Assembly (NCBI RefSeq): GCF_002735905.1
Contig: NZ_PEBD01000010.1
Coordinates: forward strand, 1,364,001-1,428,000
Length of the DNA stretch: 64,000 nt
Direction: 5' to 3'
Origin: Williamsia muralis
GTDB lineage: Bacteria > Actinomycetota > Actinomycetes > Mycobacteriales > Mycobacteriaceae
In this document: one piece after another, positions 1 to 9,255 of the stretch
Position numbering within the stretch: position 1 is the stretch's first letter
How the letters are laid out: each line of letters begins with the position of its first letter
Position numbers and translations under genes: made by a program
The notes under the pieces: generated by a model
What the model was told of the DNA's origin: nothing
Database searches by the model: none
The model's input: only the letters and a program-made list of their open reading frames with translations

Positions 1-234
1 CTCTACCGTGGCCAGTGGGAACACACCACCGAGGTCACCGAATCGGCTCGGCGGCAGGCCAGCGGTTTGACCGCAGCGCATCTGCAATGGCATCTCGAAC
101 GCCAGCTGCGCACACTGCCGCTGATCGAACGCGAGGCGCCACACCGGGGGCTCATCCCCGCCGGCGTGCCCATCGCCCCTGCCAGAAAGGACATCAGTGA
201 TCCAGCGACGACGCAGCGCGGCGCGGCAAGCTGA
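1..234 (+). CDS. recO: DNA repair protein RecO, C-terminal part (5' end outside window)
   Basis: Frame 1 is open from the first base to a TGA at 232-234 and encodes about 77 C-terminal residues. The stretch [18 protein letters not shown] is the conserved end of actinobacterial RecO, the recombination mediator that helps load RecA on SSB-coated DNA and anneals strands. The gene is followed by uppS with a 38-nt overlap, the same recO-uppS order as in Mycobacterium, so the two are probably co-transcribed. The extreme C-terminus runs past the usual family end. Identity rests on a short segment and the synteny. Confidence 0.85.
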   Translation, partial: LYRGQWEHTTEVTESARRQASGLTAAHLQWHLERQLRTLPLIEREAPHRGLIPAGVPIAPARKDISDPATTQRGAAS

Positions 235-1039
235 GGCACAGGCCGCAGCGGATGCGACATCACGGGTGATCCGTCCGCCCGACCCGCATCCGTCGGGGGC
301 TCGGCCTCCGGAGATACCGGCCCAGTTCGTCCCCAAGCACGTCGCCCTCGTCATGGACGGGAACGGCCGCTGGGCCACCGACCGTGGCCTCCCGCGCACC
401 GAAGGCCACAAGCGCGGCGAGGCGGTGCTCATGGACACGGTCTGCGGGTGCATCGAGATGGGTGTCGGGTGGTTGTCCGCGTACGCGTTCTCCACCGAGA
501 ACTGGAGCCGCAGCCCGGACGAGGTGCGTTTCCTCATGGGTTTCAACCGCGACGTCATCAGGCGCCGGCGTGACGAGATGCACGAGATGGGTGTGCGTGT
601 GCGTTGGGCCGGGCGACGACCACGGCTGTGGCGCAGTGTCATTCGTGAGCTCGAGGTCGCCGAGGAGCTGACCGAGCACAACACCACCATGACCTTGACG
701 ATGTGCGTCAACTACGGCGGCCGGGCAGAGATCGCAGATGCCGCTCGCGAGATCGCCCGTCGCGCCGCCGCCGGAACGCTGGACCCCGAACGCATCACCG
801 AGGCCTCCTTCGCGCGTTATCTCGATGAACCCGACATGCCGGACGTGGATCTGTTCCTGCGCCCCTCGGGGGAGCAGCGCATCTCGAATTTCCTCCTCTG
901 GCAATCGGCCTACGCAGAGATGGTGTATCAGCACAAACTGTTCCCGGATTTCGATCGCCGGGATCTGTGGGACGCCTGCGTCGAATACGCAAGCCGCGAC
1001 CGACGTTTCGGTGGCGTGCCGGGGTCGTCCGGTGCCTGA
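197..1039 (+). CDS. uppS: Isoprenyl (decaprenyl) diphosphate synthase
   Basis: 280 residues from a GTG start inside the end of recO. It is a cis-prenyltransferase that adds isopentenyl units to an allylic diphosphate to make the long polyprenyl phosphate carrier of peptidoglycan and arabinogalactan synthesis. Motif [12 protein letters not shown] carries the catalytic Asp (about residue 54); FSTENWSR and [15 protein letters not shown] are the other conserved regions. The first 40 or so residues form a variable extension typical of the mycobacterial enzyme. The next gene begins inside its last codons, so translation is likely coupled. Confidence 0.93.
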   Translation: MIQRRRSAARQAEAQAAADATSRVIRPPDPHPSGARPPEIPAQFVPKHVALVMDGNGRWATDRGLPRTEGHKRGEAVLMDTVCGCIEMGVGWLSAYAFSTENWSRSPDEVRFLMGFNRDVIRRRRDEMHEMGVRVRWAGRRPRLWRSVIRELEVAEELTEHNTTMTLTMCVNYGGRAEIADAAREIARRAAAGTLDPERITEASFARYLDEPDMPDVDLFLRPSGEQRISNFLLWQSAYAEMVYQHKLFPDFDRRDLWDACVEYASRDRRFGGVPGSSGA

Positions 1040-1436
1040 GGCGCAGGGCGAGGCCGGACTCATCGCGCGAACCGCCGAGGTGCTGGCGTCGGAGGTCTCG
1101 GTGCAGCCGGGCGAGGACGATTCGCTCACCGTGTATTTCCAGGGCACCGTGGTCTCGATGCGTGCGTTGTCTCTCGCGCCGGGACTCGACGTGCTGTCCC
1201 TGACCCAGGTGCTCGCGTGGGACCTACCGGTGACCGATCAACTGCGAGCCGACGTGGAGCAGGCGTCGGGATCGTCCAATTTCGGCACCGTCAAACTCGC
1301 GGTGCACGAAGTGACCGCAGATGTGTTGTTGCACTACACGTTTCCGGCCGGCACCCTGTCCGACGAAGCGTTGCGCACCATGCTGATGATGGTGCTCGGT
1401 GTAGGCGCCGAGGTGGGCGCGCGCATCCGGGGATGA
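1032..1436 (+). CDS. Conserved hypothetical protein downstream of uppS (Rv2360c-like position)
   Basis: 134 residues from a GTG that overlaps the end of uppS by 8 nt. I chose this start because the longer open frame reaching into uppS is only a shadow. The sequence (alternating beta and helix, [36 protein letters not shown]) looks like a small single-domain alpha/beta protein. In Mycobacterium an unnamed gene of similar size sits in this slot between uppS and zur. A YbjN / type III chaperone-like fold is possible but is only an impression. Function unknown. Confidence 0.75.
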   Translation: MPEAQGEAGLIARTAEVLASEVSVQPGEDDSLTVYFQGTVVSMRALSLAPGLDVLSLTQVLAWDLPVTDQLRADVEQASGSSNFGTVKLAVHEVTADVLLHYTFPAGTLSDEALRTMLMMVLGVGAEVGARIRG

Positions 1437-1466
1437 TCGTTGCCGCGGCAGCCTCCACGGGCCGGT

Positions 1467-1880
1467 TCAGGAGCAGGCACCACAGCGGCCGAACACCTCG
1501 ACCGTGTGACTGATGTCGACGAACCCGTGTTGGGCCGCGACCTCGGTGGCCCACTGTTCGACGACGTCGGCCTGCACCTCCACGGTGGTGCCGCATTCGC
1601 GACAGACCAGGTGGTGATGGTGGTCGTTCGACGAGCAATGCCGGTATACCGATTCGCCCGAATCGGTCCGCAGCACATCGACCTGACCGGCGTCGGCCAA
1701 GGCCTGCAGGTTGCGGTACACCGTTGTCAGCCCGATGGATTGGCCGGAGGCCTTGAGTTGATCGTGGAGGTCCTGGGCGGACCGGAATTCCTCGCTGCCC
1801 GAGAGCAATTCGGCGATGGCGCTGCGCTGCCTGGTGGATCGGACGCCGGTGACCGGACGCTGTTCGGTTCCTGAGCTCAT
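1467..1880 (-). CDS. zur: Zinc uptake regulator Zur (Fur family)
   Basis: 137-residue Fur-family repressor. The N-terminal winged helix (STRQRSAIAELL...TTVYRNLQALADAG) precedes the metal sites: a His-rich HHHHLVCRECG segment and a C-terminal FGRCGAC, giving the CxxC pairs of a structural zinc site. Zur represses zinc uptake and alternative ribosomal protein genes when zinc is plentiful. It overlaps smtB by 4 nt, so the two are one operon, as in Mycobacterium where this Fur paralogue is Zur (FurB). Confidence 0.92.
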   Translation of the reverse strand: MSSGTEQRPVTGVRSTRQRSAIAELLSGSEEFRSAQDLHDQLKASGQSIGLTTVYRNLQALADAGQVDVLRTDSGESVYRHCSSNDHHHHLVCRECGTTVEVQADVVEQWATEVAAQHGFVDISHTVEVFGRCGACS

Positions 1881-2278
1881 GGCCGGGCCTCACCGTTCGT
1901 GGACTCCTCGGTCGCGTGTGCGATCGCATCGGTGACGATGTGCGCGAGGTGGTCGTCGACGAGCGTGTACAGCACCTCTCGGCCCGAACGGCGGCCCTCG
2001 ACGACGCCCGCCGATTTGAGTACCCGGAGATGCTGGCTGATCAGCGGCTGCGGTACCGACAACGCACCTACGAGTTCGTGCACGCATCGTCCGCCGGAGA
2101 GCAATTCGAGGACGATTGCGATCCGGACAGGAGCCGACAGCGCGCGGAGCAATTCGCCGGCAGCGTCGAGGACCTGCTTGTCGACACGGTTCTCGGCGGA
2201 TGGCCTGACTGTTCCCGCGGCAGCCATCTCTGATTGGCCGGTACCGGCGGAACGGCCGCTGAGGGGTTGGGTTGTCAC
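1877..2278 (-). CDS. smtB: ArsR/SmtB family zinc-sensing repressor
   Basis: 133 residues from the GTG at 2276-2278, preceded by GGGAGTA. A longer frame reaches 2422, but it would translate through the palindromic box at 2313-2327, so the inner start is preferred; the mycobacterial SmtB is of similar length. The domain contains the ArsR helix-turn-helix (LLRALSAPVRIAIVLELL, VPQPLISQHLRVLKSAGVV) and a C-terminal helix with DDHLAHIVTDAIAH holding the Asp/His ligands of the alpha-5 zinc site. It should release DNA when zinc is bound, opposite to Zur, and leads the smtB-zur operon. Confidence 0.9.
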   Translation of the reverse strand: MTTQPLSGRSAGTGQSEMAAAGTVRPSAENRVDKQVLDAAGELLRALSAPVRIAIVLELLSGGRCVHELVGALSVPQPLISQHLRVLKSAGVVEGRRSGREVLYTLVDDHLAHIVTDAIAHATEESTNGEARP

Positions 2279-2312
2279 GACTACTCCCGGGGTTCGTACG
2301 AACGAAAGCTCT

Positions 2313-2327
2313 TGACAACCATTTTCA
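2313..2327 (-). promoter_or_regulatory. Zur/SmtB-type palindromic operator
   Basis: On the minus strand this reads TGAAAATGGTTGTCA, matching the actinobacterial Zur pattern TGAAAATNATTTTCA with two mismatches. It lies 35-49 nt upstream of the smtB start. Which of the two encoded repressors binds cannot be told from sequence. Confidence 0.6.
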
Positions 2328-2430
2328 TATGCGTTGGACGCTATGTCAAACGTGGCGCGCTCGGCCAGGACGTCCGCGGCCGTGTCCCGGCCGCGCGCTG
2401 CCGGGGGACGAAGGCCCCGCACGCGACCGT

Positions 2431-2436
2431 TAGGCT
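2431..2436 (+). promoter_or_regulatory. -10 element (TAGGCT) of a probable leaderless glyS promoter
   Basis: TAGGCT ends 6 nt before the GTG start at 2443, which places the predicted transcript start at or next to the start codon. No Shine-Dalgarno sequence lies between. Confidence 0.55.
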
Positions 2437-2442
2437 AGTCGC

Positions 2443-3831
2443 GTGGCAGGCAAAACCAATCTCGTGGAAACCGTCGTCAACCTCTGTAAACGACGGGGGC
2501 TGGTGTATCCGTGTGGAGAAATCTACGGCGGCACCAAGTCGGCCTGGGACTACGGCCCTCTCGGCGTGGAGCTCAAGGACAACATCAAGAAGCAGTGGTG
2601 GCGGAACATGGTCACCTCGCGCGATGACGTCGTCGGTCTCGACTCGTCGGTGATCCTGCCGCGCCAGGTGTGGGAAGCATCCGGCCACGTGGAGACCTTC
2701 AGTGACCCCCTGGTCGAGTCGCTGCACACACACAAGCGCTACCGCGCCGACCATCTCATCGAGGCCTACGAGAACAAGCACGGCCACCTTCCGCCCAACG
2801 GACTGGCCGACATCAACGACCCGGAAACCGGTCAGCCCGGATCGTGGACCGAACCCCGAGCGTTCTCCGGTCTGATGAAGACCTTCCTCGGCCCGGTCGA
2901 CGACGAGGCCGGCCTCCACTACCTGAGGCCGGAAACCGCGCAGGGCATCTTCATCAACTTCAAGAACGTGATGACGACAACCCGCAAGAAGCCGCCGTTC
3001 GGCATCGGGCAGATCGGCAAGAGCTTCCGCAACGAGATCACGCCGGGAAACTTCATCTTCCGTACCCGTGAGTTCGAGCAGATGGAGATGGAGTTCTTCG
3101 TCAAGCCGGGCGAGGACGAGACCTGGCATCAGTACTGGATCGACTATCGGCTCAAGTGGTACACCGACCTCGGTATCGATCGGGACAACTTGCGTCTGTA
3201 CGACCACCCCAAAGAGAAGCTGTCGCATTACTCCAAGGGAACGGTGGACGTGGAGTACCGCTTCGGATTCGCCGGAGGCGAGTGGGGCGAGCTCGAGGGT
3301 GTGGCCAACCGTACGGACTTCGACCTCGGGACCCACATCAAGCATTCGGGCGAGGACCTGTCGTTCTTCGATCAGGCGTCTGGCGAGCGCTACGTGCCGT
3401 ACGTGATCGAGCCGGCTGCCGGCCTGACCCGCTCGCTGATGGCCTTCCTCTGTGACGCGTACACCGAAGAGCAGGTCCCGAATGCCAAGGGCGGCACCGA
3501 TACCCGCACGGTTCTCAAGCTCGATCGGCGACTGGCCCCGGTGAAGGTGGCCGTGCTCCCGCTGTCGCGCAACGAGCAGTTGTCACCCAAGGCGAAAGAC
3601 CTCGCCGCCGAACTGCGCCAGAACTGGAATGTCGACTTCGACGACGCCCAGGGCATCGGCAAGCGGTACCGCCGCCAGGACGAGATCGGCACACCGTTCT
3701 GCGTCACCATCGACTTCGACACCCTCGAGGACAACGCGGTGACCGTGCGCGAGCGCGACACCATGACCCAGGAGCGGGTCGCCCTGGACAAGGTCGTCGA
3801 GTATCTGGCCGTCCGCCTGATCGGCTGCTGA
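2443..3831 (+). CDS. glyS: Glycyl-tRNA synthetase (alpha2 type)
   Basis: 462-residue class II aminoacyl-tRNA synthetase that charges tRNA-Gly. The N-terminal [14 protein letters not shown] and [11 protein letters not shown], the motif 2 region [23 protein letters not shown], and motif 3 ([17 protein letters not shown]) are those of the homodimeric bacterial/eukaryotic-like enzyme; the C-terminal 110 residues are the anticodon-binding domain ([10 protein letters not shown]). Full length for the family. The GTG start follows a -10 at 2431-2436. It is divergent from smtB-zur, the same arrangement as in Mycobacterium. Confidence 0.96.
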   Translation: MAGKTNLVETVVNLCKRRGLVYPCGEIYGGTKSAWDYGPLGVELKDNIKKQWWRNMVTSRDDVVGLDSSVILPRQVWEASGHVETFSDPLVESLHTHKRYRADHLIEAYENKHGHLPPNGLADINDPETGQPGSWTEPRAFSGLMKTFLGPVDDEAGLHYLRPETAQGIFINFKNVMTTTRKKPPFGIGQIGKSFRNEITPGNFIFRTREFEQMEMEFFVKPGEDETWHQYWIDYRLKWYTDLGIDRDNLRLYDHPKEKLSHYSKGTVDVEYRFGFAGGEWGELEGVANRTDFDLGTHIKHSGEDLSFFDQASGERYVPYVIEPAAGLTRSLMAFLCDAYTEEQVPNAKGGTDTRTVLKLDRRLAPVKVAVLPLSRNEQLSPKAKDLAAELRQNWNVDFDDAQGIGKRYRRQDEIGTPFCVTIDFDTLEDNAVTVRERDTMTQERVALDKVVEYLAVRLIGC

Positions 3832-3841
3832 CCGCAGGCGC

Positions 3842-3868
3842 CGCTGCCTATGATCGCCGTAGGCAGCG
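3842..3868. promoter_or_regulatory. Inverted repeat overlapping a TATGAT -10 box upstream of the basic protein gene
   Basis: CGCTGCCTA and TAGGCAGCG form a perfect 9-bp inverted repeat with a 9-nt spacer. A TATGAT hexamer (3849-3854) lies inside the left arm and spacer, about 40 nt before the ATG at 3893. It may be an operator on that promoter, or simply a hairpin ending the glyS message; no T-tract follows. Confidence 0.4.
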
Positions 3869-3892
3869 TCGCCGATCAGTCAGGAGCGGGTC

Positions 3893-4393
3893 ATGAAGAA
3901 GGTCTTGAAGTCTCTGTCCGAGGACGAGTACCGCTTGGTTCGCGAAACCAAGCGAAAGCAACTGACCGACCTGGACGAGGACTCTCTGATCGCATTGCAC
4001 GTGCGCACCCGCCGGGCCCGGAACAAACACGTGAAGAACTATCGGCAGGCCGCGGCGCAATCCGTACGTGCGAAGGGCGGACGCGGTGCCGCCCGACCGG
4101 CCACCAAGCACAATGCGGCGAAGGCGGAGGCCTTCGAGGCCGCTCTGGCTCGGGTGAGTAGACAGCTGGGTGTTGTCGCGAAACGCAGCGCTGCCGAGCT
4201 CAAGAAGGAACGCCTGTCGAATGCCAAGGGCGAGGGCACTTCGTTCAGCGGTCCTGCCGACGGCAAGGGCACAGTGATCTCCGAGGGCACCACCCGCGCT
4301 GACAAGACGCGGAAGTCTCCCGGCCGCAAGAAGATTGCGGCGTCGTCGAAGGCGGCGGGCAAACGTCGGCAGGCAAAGAAAGACAATCGCTGA
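3893..4393 (+). CDS. Lysine/arginine-rich hypothetical protein
   Basis: 166 residues, start ATG with CAGGAGCG upstream. The first 55 residues are predicted helical with mixed charge (EDEYRLVRETKRKQLTDLDED, HVRTRRARNKHVKNY); the rest is strongly basic and low in complexity, rich in Lys, Ala, Gly and Arg, ending KAAGKRRQAKKDNR. Such tails resemble nucleic-acid-binding or histone-H1-like extensions, so an RNA- or DNA-binding role is possible. I do not recognise a named family. Its neighbour encodes a cold-shock-domain protein, another nucleic-acid binder. Confidence 0.75.
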   Translation: MKKVLKSLSEDEYRLVRETKRKQLTDLDEDSLIALHVRTRRARNKHVKNYRQAAAQSVRAKGGRGAARPATKHNAAKAEAFEAALARVSRQLGVVAKRSAAELKKERLSNAKGEGTSFSGPADGKGTVISEGTTRADKTRKSPGRKKIAASSKAAGKRRQAKKDNR

Positions 4394-4534
4394 CGACCAG
4401 TGTGGTCGTGCCGTGGACGGATTCGGCACTGAACTGTCTGAAATCCGTCTGATCTGGGATACTCGGATTCTGTAGCAAGCCGTCTGGGTGCGCATGGGGC
4501 GCGGCCGAGAGTGACGGCAGGAGAGTGGGTAGTT

Positions 4535-5005
4535 GTGTCTGTAAGCGGGAAAATCGTTCATTTTGATCCCAACAAGGGATTTGGGTTCTTGGCACCCGAC
4601 GCCGGTGGCTCGGATGTATTCCTCCACATCAACGACATCGACATCGACGAGCATTCGCTCAAACCCGGTGCGGCCGTCGAGTTCGACATCGAAGAGACCG
4701 ACCGGGGATCCAAGGCGATCAATCTGGTGGTGACCGGTGCGGCACCCGCCGGATCCGCTCCGGAGCGTCCGCGGCGTTCAGAGGGCGGGCGCGACAGCGG
4801 ACGCCCGGACCGCAAGCACGACAGCCGCGACGACCGCCGCAAGCCGCGTCACAACGATGCGGCCACCCTGGATGCGGGCACCTTCTCGGAGGAGATCACC
4901 GAGCTCCTGCTCGACGCTTCAGGAACTCTGACCGCCGCTCAGATCCTGGCGATCCGGCAGCGGGTCACCGACTTCGCCATCGCCCGGGGCTGGGTGTTTG
5001 ACTGA
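4535..5005 (+). CDS. Cold-shock-domain protein with C-terminal extension
   Basis: 156 residues from GTG 4535, chosen because AGGAGAG lies about 10 nt upstream; the frame is open from a GTG at 4511. Residues 1-68 are a cold-shock OB fold: [18 protein letters not shown] contains RNP1 (KGFGFL) and VFLHI is RNP2, both for single-stranded RNA/DNA binding. A charged linker rich in Arg, Asp and Pro follows, then a conserved helical C-terminus ([35 protein letters not shown]). It is larger than the 65-70-residue Csp proteins, so it is a CSD fusion and not a standard CspA. It overlaps the next gene by 8 nt. Confidence 0.85.
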   Translation: MSVSGKIVHFDPNKGFGFLAPDAGGSDVFLHINDIDIDEHSLKPGAAVEFDIEETDRGSKAINLVVTGAAPAGSAPERPRRSEGGRDSGRPDRKHDSRDDRRKPRHNDAATLDAGTFSEEITELLLDASGTLTAAQILAIRQRVTDFAIARGWVFD

Positions 5006-6302
5006 CTCGTCCGCGGGAACGCCCCCGCCGGTCCTACGAGCCGAGTACAACGAGGCCGATGTTGAGCGGCTGGTCCCCGAAGGCTCAAAAGTGGCCGGAC
5101 TCGCCGGCACCCGCAACGACTATCGCAGTGCCTTCGCCCGGGATCGGGCGCGGGTTCTGCACTGTGCCGCGCTGCGCCGGTTGGCTGACAAGACCCAGGT
5201 CGTCGGTCCGCACGAGGGTGACACCCCCCGTACCCGGCTCACCCATTCCCTCGAGGTCGGCCAGATCGGCCGCGGGATCGCTATCGGGGTGGGATGCGAT
5301 CCCGACCTGGTGGACCTTGCGGGCCTGGCGCACGACATCGGACACCCGCCGTACGGCCACAACGGTGAGCGCGCGTTGGACGAGGTCAGCAGCGAGTACG
5401 GCGGCTTCGAGGGCAACGCCCAGAATCTTCGCATCCTGACGCGGCTCGAACCGAAGATCCTTGACGCGGAAGGACGCAGCGCAGGGCTCAACCTCACCAG
5501 GGCGTCGCTGGATGCCACGTTGAAGTATCCCTGGACGCGGCCGTCTCCCGGTGCGAAGTTCGGCGCCTATGGCGATGATTCGGCGATGCTCGACTGGATC
5601 CGCAACGGCCGCACCGATACCCGGCAGTCGCTCGAATGTCAGGTGATGGACTGGTCGGATGACGTGGCCTACTCGGTGCACGATGTCGAGGACGGCGTGA
5701 TGGCCGGGCGCATCGACCTGCGGAGCCTCGGCAACCCCACCGATCAGCGCGACCTGGCCGCGGTCGGGCTGCGCGAGTTCCCCGGCCCCGAAGAGAACGT
5801 GCTGATCGAGGCGGCAGCCCGCCTGTGGGGCATGGACATCGTGAACGAGGTGGGGGAGTACGACGGGACACTTGCGCGCTCAGTCGCTCTCAAGCGGCTC
5901 ACCAGCGAACTGGTCGGCCGTTTCGCGTCCGCCGCGATCAGCATGACCCGTCGAGAGGCTCAGGAACGCGGTGTCAGCCGCTACCAAGCGGATCTGGTCA
6001 TCCCGCCTGCCGTGGCAGCCGAGGTGGCGGTGCTCAAGACCCTGGCGTTGCGGTTCATCTTCTCCGATCCACGCCATCGCGCCCATCAGGCCCGCCAGCG
6101 TGACCGGATCCATCGGGTCGCCAACTGGCTGGTGCACGCCGCCCCCGGTGGTCTCGACCCGTTGCTGGTTCCCGCGTGGCACCAGGCAGCCGACGACGCA
6201 GGACGCATGCGCGTGATCATCGACCAGATCGCGTCGATGACCGAGGGCCGTCTCGAGCGCATGGACAAGCAGAACCTCGGAGCGTCAGCCCACCTCGGCT
6301 AG
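4998..6302 (+). CDS. dgt: Deoxyguanosinetriphosphate triphosphohydrolase-like protein
   Basis: 434-residue HD-domain protein that hydrolyses dNTPs to deoxynucleosides plus tripolyphosphate (dGTP is the classic substrate). Metal ligands are visible in LTHSLEV (His about 83), [12 protein letters not shown] (His-Asp about 112-113) and [15 protein letters not shown]. The TTG start overlaps the upstream stop, implying translational coupling; other starts are possible because the N-terminus is variable. It precedes dnaG, as in Mycobacterium, linking nucleotide pool control with replication priming. Confidence 0.9.
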   Translation: MTDSSAGTPPPVLRAEYNEADVERLVPEGSKVAGLAGTRNDYRSAFARDRARVLHCAALRRLADKTQVVGPHEGDTPRTRLTHSLEVGQIGRGIAIGVGCDPDLVDLAGLAHDIGHPPYGHNGERALDEVSSEYGGFEGNAQNLRILTRLEPKILDAEGRSAGLNLTRASLDATLKYPWTRPSPGAKFGAYGDDSAMLDWIRNGRTDTRQSLECQVMDWSDDVAYSVHDVEDGVMAGRIDLRSLGNPTDQRDLAAVGLREFPGPEENVLIEAAARLWGMDIVNEVGEYDGTLARSVALKRLTSELVGRFASAAISMTRREAQERGVSRYQADLVIPPAVAAEVAVLKTLALRFIFSDPRHRAHQARQRDRIHRVANWLVHAAPGGLDPLLVPAWHQAADDAGRMRVIIDQIASMTEGRLERMDKQNLGASAHLG

Positions 6303-6397
6303 CCCGGTCCTGGTGGGTTCTGGTGAGCGTTTGCGCAGGTCGGCGTCGCCGGAACCCACCATTTTCGGGGGGCGGGTACCGACCGCCCGCAGCGGCC

Positions 6398-6403
6398 TAG
6401 ACT
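6398..6403 (+). promoter_or_regulatory. -10 element (TAGACT) of a probable leaderless dnaG promoter
   Basis: TAGACT is separated from the GTG start of dnaG by exactly 7 nt, with no ribosome-binding site between. Confidence 0.55.
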
Positions 6404-6410
6404 TGCTGTC

Positions 6411-8354
6411 GTGGCAGGCCGAATTCCCGATCGCGACATCACCGCTATCCGCGAAAAGGCACACATCGAGGAAGTTGTCGGTGAGTATGTCGCTCTGCGC
6501 AAGGCCGGCGCCGATTCACTCAAGGGACTGTGCCCGTTCCACGACGAGAAGTCGCCGTCGTTCCATGTTCGGCCCAACCACGGTCACTTCCACTGCTTCG
6601 GATGCGGTGAAGGCGGCGACGTCTACACGTTCCTGCAGAAGGTGGAGCACGTCAGCTTCGTCGAAGCTGTCGAGCAGCTTGCCGACCGGGTCGGGTACCA
6701 GATCAGTTTCGAAGGGGGCGGCACCAGCGTCGCCCGTGATCGGGGGACCAGGGCACGACTGGTGGCGGCCAATGCCGCCGCCCAGAAGTACTACGCGGAG
6801 CAACTCAAGACTCCTGAAGCACAGACTGCCCGCGATTACCTCACCGAGCGGTCGTTCGACGGCGCAGTGGCGCTGAAGTTCGGCTTGGGCTATGCGCCGG
6901 CCGGCTGGGACAAGATGACCAAAGCCCTGCTGTCTCAGGGTTTCGAGTTCGCCGAACTCGAGGCCGCGGGGCTCTCGAAGCAGGGTCAGCGCGGCCCCAT
7001 CGACCGGTTCCATCGCCGTCTGCTCTGGCCCATCCGCAACCTCGGCGGCGACGTCATCGGTTTCGGTGCCCGCAAGTTGTTCGACGACGACAACATGGGC
7101 AAGTACATGAACACGCCAGAGACCATGTTGTACAAGAAGTCCCAGGTGCTGTTCGGGCTTGATCACGCCAAGAAATCGATTGCCAAGGGCCATCAGGCCG
7201 TTGTGGTGGAGGGTTACACCGACGTGATGGCGATGCACCAGGCCGGCGTCACCACGGCGATCGCCTCGTGTGGCACCGCGTTCGGCGAAGACCACCTCGC
7301 GCTGCTGCGTCGATTGATGATGGACGACAGCTACTTCCGAGGCGAGGTGATCTACACCTTCGACGGTGACGAGGCCGGGAAGGCTGCCGCGCTCAAGGCA
7401 TTCGAGGGTGAACAGAGCATCGCCGGTCAGACTTTCGTCGCGGTGGCGCCCGACGGGATGGATCCCTGCGAGCTGCGCCAGCAACACGGCGACGCCGCCG
7501 TTCGGGATCTCATCGCCCGGCGCATCCCGATGTTCGAGTTCGCGGTGAAGGCTCTGCTGGGCAACTACGACCTGGATACGGCCGAGGGGCGGGTACACGC
7601 TCTGCGGGAGGCGGTGCCCGTTGTCGCACGAATCCGGGACGTGGCGCTACGGGACGAGTACGCGCGCCAGCTGGCCGGGTGGGTCGGCTGGGACGACACC
7701 TCGCAGGTGTTGCGGCGGGTGCGCGAAGAAGCGGGCAAGCAGGCCAAGGCGGCCCGATCCGGCGCCGCGGACACGTCGAAGAACCGAGACCGTCGGGTTG
7801 ATGCAGTGCAGGACGCAGATCGCCCGAAGGCCGACTCGAAGACGCCGACCGTGGTTCGCCCACGTCCGTCCGATCCACGGTTGTGGGCGCAACGTGAGGC
7901 GCTCAAGGCAGCGCTGCAGTATCCCGCCATCGCCGGGACGGTGTTCGATTCCCTGCCGCCCGAGTGCTTCACCGAGCCCGCGTACCAGGTCATCCGCGAA
8001 GCCATCGCATCCGCTGGGGGCACGGGGACGTCGCATGGGGGAGCGCAGTGGGTGGACAGTGTCAGTCAGTGCCTCGAAGGCGCTGTGCTGGAGTCGCTGG
8101 TGACCGAACTCGCCGTCGAGTCGATGCCGGTGTCGGAGTACATGATTCCCAAGTACGTCGGCAGTGTGCTGGCCCGGCTGCAAGAAGTGTGGGTCGGCGC
8201 GCAGATCGCCGATCTCAAGTCGAAGCTACGTCGTATGTCACCTGGCGACGACCCCGACGCCTACAACGCGCTGTTCGGCGATCTGGTGGCCTTGGAGGCC
8301 TACCGGCGCAGCCTGCTCGAGCAGGCCGTGGCGCCCACTCAGGACGTCGGCTGA
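6411..8354 (+). CDS. dnaG: DNA primase
   Basis: 647 residues. It synthesises RNA primers at the replication fork. The N-terminal zinc-binding domain has Cys41, His44, Cys62 and Cys65 (CPFHDEKSPSFH...HCFGCGEGG). The catalytic core and TOPRIM domain follow, with VVVEGYTDVMAMHQAG supplying the acidic metal-binding Glu and YTFDGDEAGKAAA the Asp pair. After a charged linker (about 440-480) the C-terminal helicase-interaction domain runs to the end (DPRLWAQREALKAALQYP). Full length for the family. GTG start with a leaderless -10. Confidence 0.96.
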   Translation: MAGRIPDRDITAIREKAHIEEVVGEYVALRKAGADSLKGLCPFHDEKSPSFHVRPNHGHFHCFGCGEGGDVYTFLQKVEHVSFVEAVEQLADRVGYQISFEGGGTSVARDRGTRARLVAANAAAQKYYAEQLKTPEAQTARDYLTERSFDGAVALKFGLGYAPAGWDKMTKALLSQGFEFAELEAAGLSKQGQRGPIDRFHRRLLWPIRNLGGDVIGFGARKLFDDDNMGKYMNTPETMLYKKSQVLFGLDHAKKSIAKGHQAVVVEGYTDVMAMHQAGVTTAIASCGTAFGEDHLALLRRLMMDDSYFRGEVIYTFDGDEAGKAAALKAFEGEQSIAGQTFVAVAPDGMDPCELRQQHGDAAVRDLIARRIPMFEFAVKALLGNYDLDTAEGRVHALREAVPVVARIRDVALRDEYARQLAGWVGWDDTSQVLRRVREEAGKQAKAARSGAADTSKNRDRRVDAVQDADRPKADSKTPTVVRPRPSDPRLWAQREALKAALQYPAIAGTVFDSLPPECFTEPAYQVIREAIASAGGTGTSHGGAQWVDSVSQCLEGAVLESLVTELAVESMPVSEYMIPKYVGSVLARLQEVWVGAQIADLKSKLRRMSPGDDPDAYNALFGDLVALEAYRRSLLEQAVAPTQDVG

Positions 8355-8364
8355 CAGGTTGGGA

Positions 8365-8610
8365 TCAGTTGTTGCGGACCTCGTCGGGGCCCAACACGGT
8401 GGTGGTGTCGTCGATCTCGCGCAACTCGGTGAGTTTGGGCTGGGTGCTGAGCTTCTCCGACAACTTCTGCCTGCCCACGTCCACAGCCTTCTTGGTGGCG
8501 GGCGACGCGGCGACGGTGCGGTAGGCGCGATTGATCTGCTCGTAGCGCTTGCGACCGGCTTTCGCCCCGAGGACGTAACCGACGCTGACAGCGGCGAGGA
8601 ATCGAACCAT
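8365..8610 (-). CDS. Small YtxH-like conserved protein (Rv2342-like position)
   Basis: 81 residues from ATG 8610, preceded by GGAGG; a longer frame to 8700 lacks such support. The N-terminus VRFLAAVSVGYVLGAKAGRKRYEQI is a glycine-containing hydrophobic helix followed by a basic patch, the pattern of membrane-anchored YtxH-like stress proteins. The remainder is a short amphipathic helix and an acidic tail. A gene of the same size faces dnaG next to tRNA-Asn in Mycobacterium. Function unknown; it is convergent with dnaG. Confidence 0.8.
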   Translation of the reverse strand: MVRFLAAVSVGYVLGAKAGRKRYEQINRAYRTVAASPATKKAVDVGRQKLSEKLSTQPKLTELREIDDTTTVLGPDEVRNN

Positions 8611-8796
8611 AGGAAGTCTTGCCTCCAGTGCAGGTGACGGGCGAACACGGCGCCGTGTTCGCGATTGCTCGCCCCATCCTGCCTGATGTGGTCGTCGCAC
8701 GCGGAACTCGCCTGGTCGAACGCCCCGCGAGCAGGCGATTTGGCATGTTCCCGCACCTGTAGGCTAAAGTCATTGTTCGGCGCTCGCGCCAGATAT

Positions 8797-8869
8797 TCCC
8801 CCATAGCTCAATTGGCAGAGCTTCCGACTGTTAATCGGACGGTTACTGGTTCGAGTCCAGTTGGGGGAG
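8797..8869 (+). tRNA. tRNA-Asn (anticodon GTT)
   Basis: Acceptor arms TCCCCCA (8797-8803) and TGGGGGA (8862-8868) pair, with discriminator G8869. The anticodon stem TCCGA/TCGGA closes loop CTGTTAA with anticodon GTT. The TTCGAGT T-loop is present. A complete CCA is not encoded. Confidence 0.97.
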
Positions 8870-8875
8870 CAGATA

Positions 8876-8919
8876 AGCCCAGGTAGACCGGTTTTCGCCG
8901 GAGCGCCTGGGCTCTTTTG
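8876..8919 (+). terminator. Intrinsic terminator of tRNA-Asn
   Basis: AGCCCAGG (8876-8883) pairs with CCTGGGCT (8906-8913), followed by CTTTTGT. Confidence 0.75.
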
Positions 8920-9021
8920 TGTCCAAGGGTCGCGCCAGCGGGACTCGCGGCGGGTCGAGTACGACGTGGTGCGCGTGGCTCGGTAGCATCAGCACGTTCG
9001 CAGCGTCGTTGACGCAGCCTC

Positions 9022-9095
9022 GGGGCGGTAGCTCAGTTGGTTAGAGCCGTGGACTCATAATCCATTGGTCGCGGGTTCGAGCCCCGCCCGCCCCA
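9022..9095 (+). tRNA. tRNA-Met (anticodon CAT), probably elongator
   Basis: Acceptor arms GGGGCGG and CCGCCCC pair, T-stem GCGGG/CCCGC closes loop TTCGAGC, and the anticodon loop is CTCATAA. The D-arm GCTCAGTTGGTTAGAGC is of elongator type and lacks initiator-like features. A CAT tRNA modified to read Ile codons cannot be fully excluded from sequence. Confidence 0.92.
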
Positions 9096-9110
9096 CCGCG
9101 GACACAGAAA

Positions 9111-9141
9111 TGCCCCTTGGCGCGAGCCAAGGGGCATTTGT
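9111..9141 (+). terminator. Intrinsic terminator of tRNA-Met
   Basis: TGCCCCTTGG (9111-9120) and CCAAGGGGCA (9127-9136) form a perfect 10-bp stem with a 6-nt loop, followed by TTTGT. Confidence 0.8.
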
Positions 9142-9255
9142 GCCGGAAGGGTCGGGGGATCTCCCAGCACCAGTGGTTCGACTCATCTATGGATCTGGAT
9201 GGGTCGGCCGCGAATCAATTTCGCAACCCACCGGGAAATCCGACTTCCCTCCCAA

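Noticed and set aside
2341-3345. 334-codon minus-strand ORF opposite glyS
   Set aside because: Shadow of glyS.
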